Of a stretch of DNA of 59,178 nucleotides, positions 19,001 to 26,320 are shown one piece after another. Where the stretch lies: the NCBI GenBank assembly GCA_964410215.1, contig CAYPHA010000024.1, positions 1 through 59,178 of the forward strand, written 5' to 3'. The notes under the pieces were generated by a model. That model ran no database searches. It had not been told where the DNA came from and was given only the letters and a program-made list of their open reading frames with translations. Every line of letters starts with the position of its first letter. The stretch's first letter is position 1. The position numbers and the translations under genes were made by a program. This stretch comes from CAYPHA01 sp964410215 (lineage in GTDB: Bacteria; Calditrichota; Calditrichia; Calditrichales; CAYPHA01).

Positions 19001-19744
19001 TTAATTGGGTTTAATCCAGTCGTATCCTTTTTCTTCCAGTTCCAGGGCAAGTTCCTTGCCTCCGGATTTCACAATTTTGCCATTATGCAAAACATGTACA
19101 TAATCCGGAACGATATAATTCAGCAGACGCTGATAGTGGGTGACGACAATCGTCGCATTTTCTTTCTTTTTGAGTTCATTCACGCCATTCGCAACGATTC
19201 GCAATGCATCAATATCGAGACCGGAATCGGTTTCATCCAGAATCGACAGCTTTGGTTCCATCACAGCCATCTGGAAGATCTCGTTACGTTTCTTTTCACC
19301 TCCCGAAAAGCCTTCATTCACGGAACGGTTCAGAAGTTTCTGATCCATTTCCACCAGCGCCATTTTTTCTTTAACCATTTCCAGGAAATCAGCAGCGTCT
19401 ATCTCTTCTTCATTTTTGAATTTCCGTATTTCATTGAGAGCCGTCCGCAAAAAATACAGATTGTTCACACCGGGAATTTCGACGGGATACTGGAATGCCA
19501 GAAAAATCCCGCGACGCGCGCGCTCTTCGGCTGCCAATTCGAGAAGGTCTTCATTTTCATATAGGATTTCACCTTCTGTAACTTCGAATTCCTCGCGGCC
19601 TGCCAGAACATTGGCAAGTGTACTTTTTCCGGAACCATTCGGTCCCATGATGGCATGTATTTCACCAGGCTTTACCTTTAAGTCAATTCCTTTGAGGATC
19701 TCATTGCCTTCCACCGAGGCATGTAAATTTTTAATTTCAAGCAT
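19001..19744 (-). CDS. sufC: SufC ATPase of the SufBCD complex
   Basis: The frame is open to 19807, but GGAGAG lies seven bases before ATG 19744, where the protein begins with the usual MLEIKNLHASVEG; this gives 247 residues. Walker A is GPNGSGKST (34-42), the ABC signature is SGGEKKRNEI, and Walker B with the SufC-specific extension reads LSILDETDSGLDIDAL. The ATPase drives conformational change of SufB-SufD during cluster assembly in the cytoplasm. It lies between sufB (34 bp) and sufD (18 bp). Confidence 0.95.
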   Translation of the reverse strand: MLEIKNLHASVEGNEILKGIDLKVKPGEIHAIMGPNGSGKSTLANVLAGREEFEVTEGEILYENEDLLELAAEERARRGIFLAFQYPVEIPGVNNLYFLRTALNEIRKFKNEEEIDAADFLEMVKEKMALVEMDQKLLNRSVNEGFSGGEKKRNEIFQMAVMEPKLSILDETDSGLDIDALRIVANGVNELKKKENATIVVTHYQRLLNYIVPDYVHVLHNGKIVKSGGKELALELEEKGYDWIKPN

Positions 19745-19778
19745 GTTCATACTCTCCATTCTATATAATTTTTTATTA

Positions 19779-21224
19779 TTAACCAACACTGCCTTCAAGG
19801 CTGACACTTAACAAATTCTGTGCTTCAACAGCGAACTCCATGGGCAGCTCACGGAAAACTTCTTTACAATAACCGTTTACAATCATGGAGACGGCATTCT
19901 CCGTATCGATCCCACGCTGGTTGAGGTAGAAGATCTGATCTTCACCGATTTTCGACGTCGTGGCCTCATGTTCCACCTTGGAACTGGTATTGTTTACTTC
20001 GATGTATGGAAACGTATGCGCGCCGCATTTATCGCCGATCAGAAGTGAATCACACTGTGAAAAATTACGGGCATTCGTCGCGTTTTTCTGGATTTTAACA
20101 AGTCCACGGTACGAATTGTCGCTCTTACCTGCGGATATACCTTTGGAAACGATCGAACTTTTCGTGTTCTTTCCAAGGTGAATCATTTTTGTTCCCGTAT
20201 CAGCCTGCTGACGGTTATTCGTCATGGCCACAGAGTAAAACTCCCCGATGCTGTTGTCACCTTTGAGAATCACGCTGGGGTACTTCCAGGTAATCGCAGA
20301 ACCGGTTTCCACCTGTGTCCACGAAATTTTGGAATTCACACCTTTACAGATACCACGCTTGGTAACAAAATTATAAATGCCGCCTTTACCATTTTCATCA
20401 CCGGGATACCAGTTCTGAACTGTCGAATATTTTATTTGCGCATTATCGAGGGCAACCAGTTCAACAACTGCCGCATGTAGCTGATTCTCATCGCGGATCG
20501 GTGCCGTGCAGCCTTCCAGATAGCTGACATAACTGCCTTCCTCCGCTACAATCAACGTGCGCTCGAACTGTCCGGTATCGGCTGCGTTTATACGGAAATA
20601 GGTAGACAGCTCCATGGGACAGCGTACGCCCTTTGGAACATAGACAAAAGAACCGTCGCTGAAAACGGCAGAATTCAACGCTGCATAAAAATTATCCGTT
20701 GAGGGCACAACCGAACCGAGATACTTTTTAATCAGTTCAGGATGATTCTGGATCGCTTCCGACATGGAACAGAACACAATACCCATTTCGGACAGCTTTT
20801 CCTTGAACGTTGTAGCGACGGAAACACTGTCAAAAACAGCATCTACCGCCACGCCGGCCAGCAGCTCCTGTTCATGCAGCGGAATACCGAGTTTTTCATA
20901 GGTTCGAAGCAGCTCCGGATCCACCTCGTCCAGGCTGTCATACTTGGGTTTCTTGCCGGGCGCCGAGTAATAGACGATATCCTGATAGTTGATTTCTGGA
21001 TAGTTCACCTTCGCCCAGTCCGGTTTCTTCATTTTAAGCCAGTTCCGGTAAGCCTTGAGACGCCACTCCAGCATAAACTCCGGCTCGCCTTTTTTCAGAG
21101 AAATCGCTTTGACGACATCCTCGTTCAAGCCGGGAGGGAGGGAATCCGCTTCGATATCGGTCACAAAACCATATTTGTACTCCCGGTTCGCCAGGGACTC
21201 AAGACGTTCTTTTTCTGTACTCAT
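19779..21224 (-). CDS. sufB: SufB subunit of the SufBCD complex
   Basis: The 481-residue protein is a canonical SufB. Recognisable blocks are EWRLKAYRNWLKM near the N-terminus, VPSTDNFYAALNSAVFSDGSF, the VPKGVRCPMELSTYFRIN segment, EGCTAPIRDENQLHAAVVEL, and VEHEATTSKIGEDQIFYLNQRGI at the C-terminus. SufB binds the nascent Fe-S cluster. An AAGGA site lies nine bases before the ATG. It is the first structural gene after the Rrf2 regulator, 20 bp downstream of it, so the whole suf operon is probably controlled by that regulator. Confidence 0.96.
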   Translation of the reverse strand: MSTEKERLESLANREYKYGFVTDIEADSLPPGLNEDVVKAISLKKGEPEFMLEWRLKAYRNWLKMKKPDWAKVNYPEINYQDIVYYSAPGKKPKYDSLDEVDPELLRTYEKLGIPLHEQELLAGVAVDAVFDSVSVATTFKEKLSEMGIVFCSMSEAIQNHPELIKKYLGSVVPSTDNFYAALNSAVFSDGSFVYVPKGVRCPMELSTYFRINAADTGQFERTLIVAEEGSYVSYLEGCTAPIRDENQLHAAVVELVALDNAQIKYSTVQNWYPGDENGKGGIYNFVTKRGICKGVNSKISWTQVETGSAITWKYPSVILKGDNSIGEFYSVAMTNNRQQADTGTKMIHLGKNTKSSIVSKGISAGKSDNSYRGLVKIQKNATNARNFSQCDSLLIGDKCGAHTFPYIEVNNTSSKVEHEATTSKIGEDQIFYLNQRGIDTENAVSMIVNGYCKEVFRELPMEFAVEAQNLLSVSLEGSVG

Positions 21225-21244
21225 ATAGATGATTCCTTCATGGT

Positions 21245-21703
21245 TTATTGTATACTTTGATTTACCTGCAATACGTCATCATGTTTAAAAACCGGATATC
21301 GTTTCGCAAGGCTTTCCAGTGAAATCCCTGCGAAAAACCGGTTCAGTTCATTCTGGATCACTGCCATGGGTGTCCTGATCGTGCAGCTTGCATGCTGTTC
21401 ACAGTTTACGGGACTGGCCGCAATACAGGATGTCAGGGTAATCGGTCCGTCAATAGCCTCGATAACCTGCTGAATGTTTATATCCTGCAGTGATCTGGTC
21501 ATGACATAACCTCCCTTCACTCCCTGAACCGAGTTAAGGAGGTGTTTCCTGGAGAGACTCTGCAGCACTTTTCCCAATAATTCATAGGGTATTTTATAGC
21601 GTTCGGCCAGCTCTTTTGCTGTTGTCGCCCGAGCCGCATTCCGTTCTGCCAGGTCCAGAAGAACGATCAGTGCATATTCAACTTTTTTATTTATCTTCAA
21701 CAT
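21245..21703 (-). CDS. Rrf2-family Fe-S-sensing transcriptional regulator (SufR/IscR-like)
   Basis: ATG 21703 is used; a TTG two codons earlier is possible. The 152-residue protein has the Rrf2 winged helix (VEYALIVLLDLA, then ATTAKELAERYKIPYELLGKVLQSL and VQGVKGGYVMTR) and a cysteine triplet C93, C101, C107 where IscR and relatives bind a [2Fe-2S] cluster; the spacing is x7 and x5 instead of x5 and x5. It leads the suf operon and has an IscR-type palindrome eight bases before its start codon. It is likely an autoregulating repressor that loses its cluster, and its grip, under iron or oxidative stress. That mode is known for relatives and inferred here. Confidence 0.9.
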   Translation of the reverse strand: MLKINKKVEYALIVLLDLAERNAARATTAKELAERYKIPYELLGKVLQSLSRKHLLNSVQGVKGGYVMTRSLQDINIQQVIEAIDGPITLTSCIAASPVNCEQHASCTIRTPMAVIQNELNRFFAGISLESLAKRYPVFKHDDVLQVNQSIQ

Positions 21704-21710
21704 TTTCAAT

Positions 21711-21735
21711 ATACCCGACTTAATTTGTCGGATTT
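21711..21735. promoter_or_regulatory. IscR/Rrf2-type operator of the suf operon
   Basis: The palindrome ATACCCGAC-N7-GTCGGATTT closely follows the type-1 IscR consensus ATASYYGAC-N7-GTCRRSTAT, with two deviations in the last arm. It lies directly upstream of the Rrf2 gene, and a TATAAA (21733-21738 read on minus) overlaps its edge as a possible -10 box. A regulator bound here would block transcription of the suf operon. The match to the consensus is direct; repression is inferred. Confidence 0.75.
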
Positions 21736-21750
21736 ATACAACAAAAAAAA

Positions 21751-21766
21751 CAGGAAAATATTCCTG
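21751..21766 (-). terminator. intrinsic terminator hairpin on the minus strand
   Basis: A perfect hairpin (arms CAGGAA and TTCCTG, loop of 4) is followed on the minus strand by eight T residues. It would stop minus-strand transcription coming from the threonine aldolase gene before it enters the suf operon. Since the suf promoter is not mapped, it could instead lie in the suf leader as an attenuator. Confidence 0.55.
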
Positions 21767-21860
21767 GTTTGCCGGCATCTTTTTAAAAACTGAGTTAATT
21801 CGGTTTTTCTTCAAGAGTTGTGTTATTTTACAATGAATTCATCGATACTGCAAACAAAAG

Positions 21861-21890
21861 AAGATGGCCTGTTATTGACAGGGCCTTCTT
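21861..21890 (-). terminator. hairpin with U-rich tail on minus strand
   Basis: Arms AAGA-GGCCTGT and ACA(G)GGCC-TTCTT enclose a 5-base loop; on the minus strand the stem is followed by TCTTCTTTTGTTTG. It may terminate transcripts that run antisense across the tRNA gene from the threonine aldolase side. Confidence 0.4.
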
Positions 21891-21919
21891 GACAGGCAAA
21901 TTTTATTTAATTATATTTG
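21889..21919 (+). promoter_or_regulatory. promoter of the tRNA-Ala gene
   Basis: TTGACA (21889-21894) and TATATT (21912-21917) are separated by 17 bp. The -10 box continues as TATATTTG, which also fits the TAnnTTTG form of Bacteroidetes-type promoters. The predicted start falls about six bases before the mature tRNA. Confidence 0.75.
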
Positions 21920-21929
21920 CGGACGTGTT

Positions 21930-22002
<73 letters not shown>

Positions 22003-22006
22003 CATT

Positions 22007-22041
22007 AAGCCGGTTCATCAAAATGATGTCCGGCTTTTTTT
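22007..22041 (+). terminator. intrinsic terminator after tRNA-Ala
   Basis: The hairpin arms AAGCCGG and CCGGCTT, with an inner CATCA/TGATG pair, are followed by a run of T. It ends the tRNA transcript and overlaps the stop codon of the convergent threonine aldolase gene. Confidence 0.85.
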
Positions 22042-23065
22042 ATAACAGCTTTTCCAGATATGCGGTGAACTTCCGGACATCTTCCTCCGTTGTATCCCAG
22101 GAAGTCATCCAGCGCACTTCGTTATGGTTCTCATTCCAGATATAGAAAAAATATTTTTCCTGCAGCGGTTTTATAATCCGCGCGGGTACGCGTGCAAACA
22201 CACCGTTTGTTTCCACCTTCTGTGTTATTGCGATCTGAGGGAAATGTTTCAGGGATTCCGCGAGTTCCCGGGCCATTTTATTGGCATGTTCCGCATTTCC
22301 GCGCCATAAATCATTGGATAGAAACGCGTTAAACTGGGCACCCATAAAACGCATTTTCGAGTGCAGTTGCATCCCCTGCTTACGGATGTATTTGAAATCC
22401 GATGAAAGCGACAGATTAAAGAAAACGACTGCCTCGCCAAACATCATCCCGTTCTTCGTACCGCCGAATGAAAGGATATCGACACCCGCATCTTTTGTAA
22501 ACGCCTCAAACGGGCAGCCCAGGGCCGCAGCCGCATTTGAAATACGCGCCCCGTCCATGTGCAGTAACAGGTCATATTCATCAGCCAGACGTCTCAGCTC
22601 TCTGAGTTCATCAAAAGTATACACGGTTCCCATTTCCGTTGGTTGTGTAACAGAGATCACTTTCGGTTGCGCATGATGTGGGAACCCGAAACCATGAAGA
22701 TAGGGCCTGATCAAATCAGGCGTCAGTTTTCCGTCAGGAGTGACGACCGTCTGCAGTTTACAGCCGGTAAACTTTTCCGGCGCACTGCATTCGTCGACAT
22801 AGATATGGGCCGTATCCGCGCAGATTACGGAATGATAGGATTTTAAAGCCGCCTGCAGCCCCAGAACATTGGCGCCGGTGCCGCCATAGACAAAATAGAC
22901 CTCAATAGCATCACCCAGATGCCGTTTAAACGTCCGGACGGCTTCTTCCGTATAGGGATCATCACCATACCCTATTGTATGCCCGTCGTTACAGGCGGTA
23001 ATTGCCTGAAGAACAACCGGGTGTGTACCGGCATTATTATCACTGGCAAAGCTTCTGTTATTCAT
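22040..23065 (-). CDS. ltaE: low-specificity L-threonine aldolase
   Basis: The 341-residue PLP enzyme belongs to the beta-eliminating lyase/threonine aldolase family, which splits L-threonine or allo-threonine into glycine and acetaldehyde. Visible signatures are FASDNNAGTHP at the start, GYGDDPYTEEA, GGTGANVLGLQAAL, the LHMDGARISNAAAALG block, and the PLP lysine in LSFGGTKNGMMFGEAVV. The stop codon overlaps the T tract of the tRNA terminator, with the two genes converging. A single-gene unit or an operon with the Nudix gene upstream (41 bp) are both possible. Confidence 0.92.
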   Translation of the reverse strand: MNNRSFASDNNAGTHPVVLQAITACNDGHTIGYGDDPYTEEAVRTFKRHLGDAIEVYFVYGGTGANVLGLQAALKSYHSVICADTAHIYVDECSAPEKFTGCKLQTVVTPDGKLTPDLIRPYLHGFGFPHHAQPKVISVTQPTEMGTVYTFDELRELRRLADEYDLLLHMDGARISNAAAALGCPFEAFTKDAGVDILSFGGTKNGMMFGEAVVFFNLSLSSDFKYIRKQGMQLHSKMRFMGAQFNAFLSNDLWRGNAEHANKMARELAESLKHFPQIAITQKVETNGVFARVPARIIKPLQEKYFFYIWNENHNEVRWMTSWDTTEEDVRKFTAYLEKLL

Positions 23066-23106
23066 CTCATGAAATTCCGTGCCGCTGACATGCGGCGGTT
23101 AAATGT

Positions 23107-23637
23107 TTACTTGTAGTCCGTCCCAAGGTGCGGATGGACATTACCTGTCTTTACATCATCGAAATAGCGTTCCAGGGAAAAGTAAACGGCGCTGAATGCG
23201 ATTTCCTCCCAGGGAATATCCTTTTCCCCGAAAAACCGCAATTCGCTGCATTCGGTTGTGATCTCGGCATCCCGGTCCGGCACTTCTGCCAGGAAGAGCA
23301 TATATATCTGTCCAATGGGCGGAATACTGAAAATCGTATGCAACCGCGTAATATGCACATCCAGCCGCGTTTCTTCCTGTGTTTCCCGCAAGGCACCCTC
23401 TTCCACGGTTTCATTGTGTTCCAGGAAGCCGGCGGGAACAGTCCATTTGTCCTTCCGCGGTTCGGTCCCCCTGCGACACATGAGTACCTTTCCGTTTCTG
23501 ACCGGAATACACCCTACGACAATTCTGGGATTCTGATAGTGGATTTTACTGCATGTTTTGCAGATATACCGCTCCCGGTCATCATTCTTCGGAATCCCGC
23601 GTACGACCTGATTTCCACACCTGCTGCAATAATTCAT
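23107..23637 (-). CDS. Nudix hydrolase with N-terminal zinc ribbon
   Basis: The frame is open to 23994, but the true start is ATG 23637, which follows GGAAGG at eight bases and begins with the zinc ribbon CSRCGN...YICKTCS (four cysteines in the first 30 residues). The Nudix box reads GFLEHNE-x7-RETQEETRL near residues 70-90, with the usual Gly near its end replaced by Arg. The 176-residue protein resembles the NADH-pyrophosphatase-like group NudC/ADP-ribose class, but lacks the NudC-specific region, so the substrate is open. It is 25 bp after the free-methionine sulfoxide reductase gene, which hints at a nucleotide or redox repair unit. Confidence 0.88.
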   Translation of the reverse strand: MNYCSRCGNQVVRGIPKNDDRERYICKTCSKIHYQNPRIVVGCIPVRNGKVLMCRRGTEPRKDKWTVPAGFLEHNETVEEGALRETQEETRLDVHITRLHTIFSIPPIGQIYMLFLAEVPDRDAEITTECSELRFFGEKDIPWEEIAFSAVYFSLERYFDDVKTGNVHPHLGTDYK

Positions 23638-23662
23638 TCTAAAGGCCTTCCGGAAAAGGATA

Positions 23663-24127
23663 CTACATGATTGTGGTTTGTTCGACAAAGATATCGAGTA
23701 AGTTATGGAGCCCCTGCCGGTCGGAATCAGTAAACCGTCCCCTGAGCGGACTGTCGATATCGAGGACACCAAACAATTCCCTCCCGGAGAATACGGGCAG
23801 CACAATTTCGGATTGTGACGCCGCATCGCAGGCAATATGCCCCGGAAAAGCATGGACATCGGGAACAACCTGTGGCTGACCGGTGAAAGCGGCTGTTCCG
23901 CATACGCCGCTTCCAAACGGGATGCGTATACAGGCCGGTTTGCCCTGGAAAGGACCCAGCAGCAATTCACCGGATTTGTTAAGATAGAAACCAACCCAGT
24001 TCAGGTCCGGAACATTATAAAAAATGAAGGCAGAAAAATTGGCCATATTGGCTACCGGATCATGTTCATCTTCCAGGAGCGCGCGCAGGGACGGCCCCAG
24101 TCTTTTATAGTGTTCCTCTTTTGACAT
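23663..24127 (-). CDS. msrC: free methionine-(R)-sulfoxide reductase (GAF domain)
   Basis: The frame extends to 24199, but ATG 24127 gives 154 residues, in line with E. coli YebR/MsrC (165), and lies seven bases after the SDR stop. The single GAF domain contains all three family cysteines: C66 in GKPACIRIP, C76 in GVCGTAA and C100 in HIACDAASQSEIVLP, followed by GVLDIDSP and GRFTDSDRQGL. The enzyme reduces free Met-R-sulfoxide in the cytoplasm using thioredoxin. It lies in a run of short minus-strand genes with the SDR, lipoate ligase and Nudix genes. Confidence 0.93.
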   Translation of the reverse strand: MSKEEHYKRLGPSLRALLEDEHDPVANMANFSAFIFYNVPDLNWVGFYLNKSGELLLGPFQGKPACIRIPFGSGVCGTAAFTGQPQVVPDVHAFPGHIACDAASQSEIVLPVFSGRELFGVLDIDSPLRGRFTDSDRQGLHNLLDIFVEQTTIM

Positions 24128-24134
24128 CGTGGTG

Positions 24135-24881
24135 TCAACGCCAGTATTGAAAGTATGTTTCATCACGTACATCCCATTCATCGCGCGAATAAAGCGCATC
24201 GCTCGTTTCCGTCAAAACCCATTTTATAAACCGTGCAACCATATCGGGATCTTCAAGCTGTCCGTTTTCCTTATACTCAATGAACTTCTGAACGTAGGGA
24301 AAATCCGATTCAGGAACAGTGCGGATCAGGTCCTGCATGGGCGTATCCACGATTCCGGGCCGCAGGCTGCCGAACAATATACCCGTGTCTTTAAATTCTT
24401 CCCTGAACACTTTATACATCATGAAAAGCGCGGCCTTGGATACGCAATAAGCGCCCCAGCCGGGGTAGGCATTATGAGCGGCTCCGGATGAAATATTCAG
24501 AATCCGGCAGGACTTCAGATGAGGGAGCAGATCCCGTGTCAAAAATAAAGGGCCTTCCACATTGATCGCCTGGTGGAGACGCCATTCCTCCGTTTTCATG
24601 TTTTTAAGGGATGTTACCGGTTGAAGAATGGCCGCGTTGTGAACCAGATATCCCGGCAAATCGCCGGAGATCAGGATATCGACCAGTTTTGCCCGGTCCG
24701 CAGCATTGGCGATATCTGACTGTACAGGACGGATACGATCCGGCCATGCATCAGCCACTTTCCGGAGCGCCGGCAATCTGCGTCCGGTTATGACAACCGA
24801 ATGCCCGTTTGCTGCCATTAGTCTGGCCAGTGACGCACCAATTCCTGTTCCTCCGCCTGTAATACAACAACGTTCTTTCAT
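24135..24881 (-). CDS. SDR-family oxidoreductase
   Basis: The 248-residue protein is a classical short-chain dehydrogenase/reductase. The cofactor loop is ITGGGTGIG (residues 7-15), followed by VVITGRR, which favours NADP. The NNAG motif appears as VHNAA, and the active-site residues are S in NISSGAAH and YCVSK (Tyr and Lys). The C-terminal part (LRPGIVDTPMQ) resembles sepiapterin reductase or benzil reductase (YueD) relatives. The substrate is unknown. The start lies seven bases after the lipoate ligase stop. Confidence 0.85.
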   Translation of the reverse strand: MKERCCITGGGTGIGASLARLMAANGHSVVITGRRLPALRKVADAWPDRIRPVQSDIANAADRAKLVDILISGDLPGYLVHNAAILQPVTSLKNMKTEEWRLHQAINVEGPLFLTRDLLPHLKSCRILNISSGAAHNAYPGWGAYCVSKAALFMMYKVFREEFKDTGILFGSLRPGIVDTPMQDLIRTVPESDFPYVQKFIEYKENGQLEDPDMVARFIKWVLTETSDALYSRDEWDVRDETYFQYWR

Positions 24882-24888
24882 AACACAC

Positions 24889-25869
24889 CTAAAAAATTTG
24901 CATGATTAGTTCATCGATTTGATCACTTTCAAAGTGACCGGAATCGGATAACCTCTCTTTCCAGAGCTGGGGCATAAAAGGAACCCTGCCCCATTCCCTT
25001 ATGATCCCGGATAAATCCGATTCCGAACGATCCGTTTTTACAGACACAAGGTATCCGTGATCGATCTCAAATTCAAGATTAATTTCGGATTCCCGGAAGC
25101 AAACATGACGTCGGACTCGAAAAAAAGGTGTTCTTCCGTAATTCCACTCCCAAGTCATATACCGTTCCGCTGCAAGCCGCTTTACCTGTTTCCAGTCTTC
25201 TTCTGACAGGATAAAATCCCTGGTTTCCGAATACCGGTTTTCAAAAACTCTTCGCAAGCAAACAAGAAACTCTGAAATTGAAATGTTATCTTTGAGATAG
25301 GATGCAATATTTGTTACCGGCGATGGAACCGACTTTGTGCTATGGGATTCAATGCCCCGGACACTATGGCCCAGCAGTTTGCGTAATCGCACCAGGTCCG
25401 TTTCATAAAGCAGTGTGCCATGACTCAACAAAGCATTCCGGCTGGAAAACTGGGCGTTTCCGGAAATCTTCCGGCCACCAACAACAATATCATTACGCGC
25501 ATTAATCTCTGCCGGCACACCTCTGCAAACCAACATTTCAACAATAGGTTTAATAAATTTAAAGTATTTGTTGAACTGTTGAGGTGTGTATTTCGTAATA
25601 AAGGTGAAGTTTATGTTCCCCAGGTCATGGTAGACCGTACCACCGCCGGATATTCTCCGGAATACGGGTGTGTCCGTTGTGACCATGGCAGGTATATCTA
25701 TTTCACGAAACGGGTTTTGATGTTTTCCAATGATCAGTGACGGTTCGTTTCTATAAAAGAAAAGATAATCGTTCGCGATATCCACATGACGCACCAGGAA
25801 TTCTTCGAGGGCCAGATTGATTTCCGGTATCGTATTGTCATTTGTATCTACGATATACAGTGTATTCAT
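24889..25869 (-). CDS. lplA: lipoate-protein ligase A
   Basis: The 326-residue protein carries the LplA motifs RRISGGGTVYHDLGNINFTF and GGRKISGNAQ, with the catalytic lysine in the latter, and HGTLLYETDL. The C-terminal accessory domain (about 245-326) is the part needed for lipoate activation in two-domain ligases. It attaches free lipoate, through lipoyl-AMP, to E2 or GcvH proteins. It leads the small cluster with the SDR, MsrC and Nudix genes. Confidence 0.92.
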   Translation of the reverse strand: MNTLYIVDTNDNTIPEINLALEEFLVRHVDIANDYLFFYRNEPSLIIGKHQNPFREIDIPAMVTTDTPVFRRISGGGTVYHDLGNINFTFITKYTPQQFNKYFKFIKPIVEMLVCRGVPAEINARNDIVVGGRKISGNAQFSSRNALLSHGTLLYETDLVRLRKLLGHSVRGIESHSTKSVPSPVTNIASYLKDNISISEFLVCLRRVFENRYSETRDFILSEEDWKQVKRLAAERYMTWEWNYGRTPFFRVRRHVCFRESEINLEFEIDHGYLVSVKTDRSESDLSGIIREWGRVPFMPQLWKERLSDSGHFESDQIDELIMQIF

Positions 25870-25906
25870 ATTTTGGGATGACCTGTCACCTGCCGCCTAA
25901 GCACTG

Positions 25907-26275
25907 TTAATTAGTTGAATGGAGTGCCAGGCGGTTTCCCTCAGAATCAATAAAAACAGCCATATAACCGATTTCTTCATTGATCAGTGCTTTTGGCGAT
26001 TCGATTTTTCCGCCGGCCGCCTCTACCCTGTTCATAATATCCTGCAGGTCATTGCCGCCATCCAGATAAATCAGGACACCGTCTCCGCCGGGCCGGTAAT
26101 CCGGTCCTTTTACGATAGCGCCACTGACATTTTTATCGTCACTCGGGAAAAAACCCATGAGCAGGTCTCCCACCTCTTCCTTTTGAATTATGATCTCCAG
26201 CAGACGGCTGTAAAACATCAAAGCCCGGTCAAAATCATGCACCGGAATTTCGAACCAGTTAATTACATTTCGCAT
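25907..26275 (-). CDS. VOC-family (glyoxalase-like) protein
   Basis: A 122-residue single-unit vicinal-oxygen-chelate protein. It starts with INWFEIPVHDFDRALMFYSRLL, followed by GAIVKGPDYRPG, the VLIYLDGG strand, a MNRVEAAGGKIESPK block, and ends in GYMAVFIDSEGNRLALHS. This subgroup resembles YaeR/PhnB-like and CarF-like dioxygenase relatives whose function is mostly unassigned. It lies between the lipoate ligase (37 bp) and pyruvate kinase (45 bp). Confidence 0.85.
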   Translation of the reverse strand: MRNVINWFEIPVHDFDRALMFYSRLLEIIIQKEEVGDLLMGFFPSDDKNVSGAIVKGPDYRPGGDGVLIYLDGGNDLQDIMNRVEAAGGKIESPKALINEEIGYMAVFIDSEGNRLALHSTN

Positions 26276-26320
26276 AGCGCCACTCCTAAAAGCTATACTT
26301 GTTCCTGAATTAAAAGCGTA

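Noticed and set aside
24128..24199. N-terminal extension of the free-Met-R-SO reductase
   Set aside because: The extra 24 residues run into the SDR gene, and the known family begins near MSKEEHYKRL.
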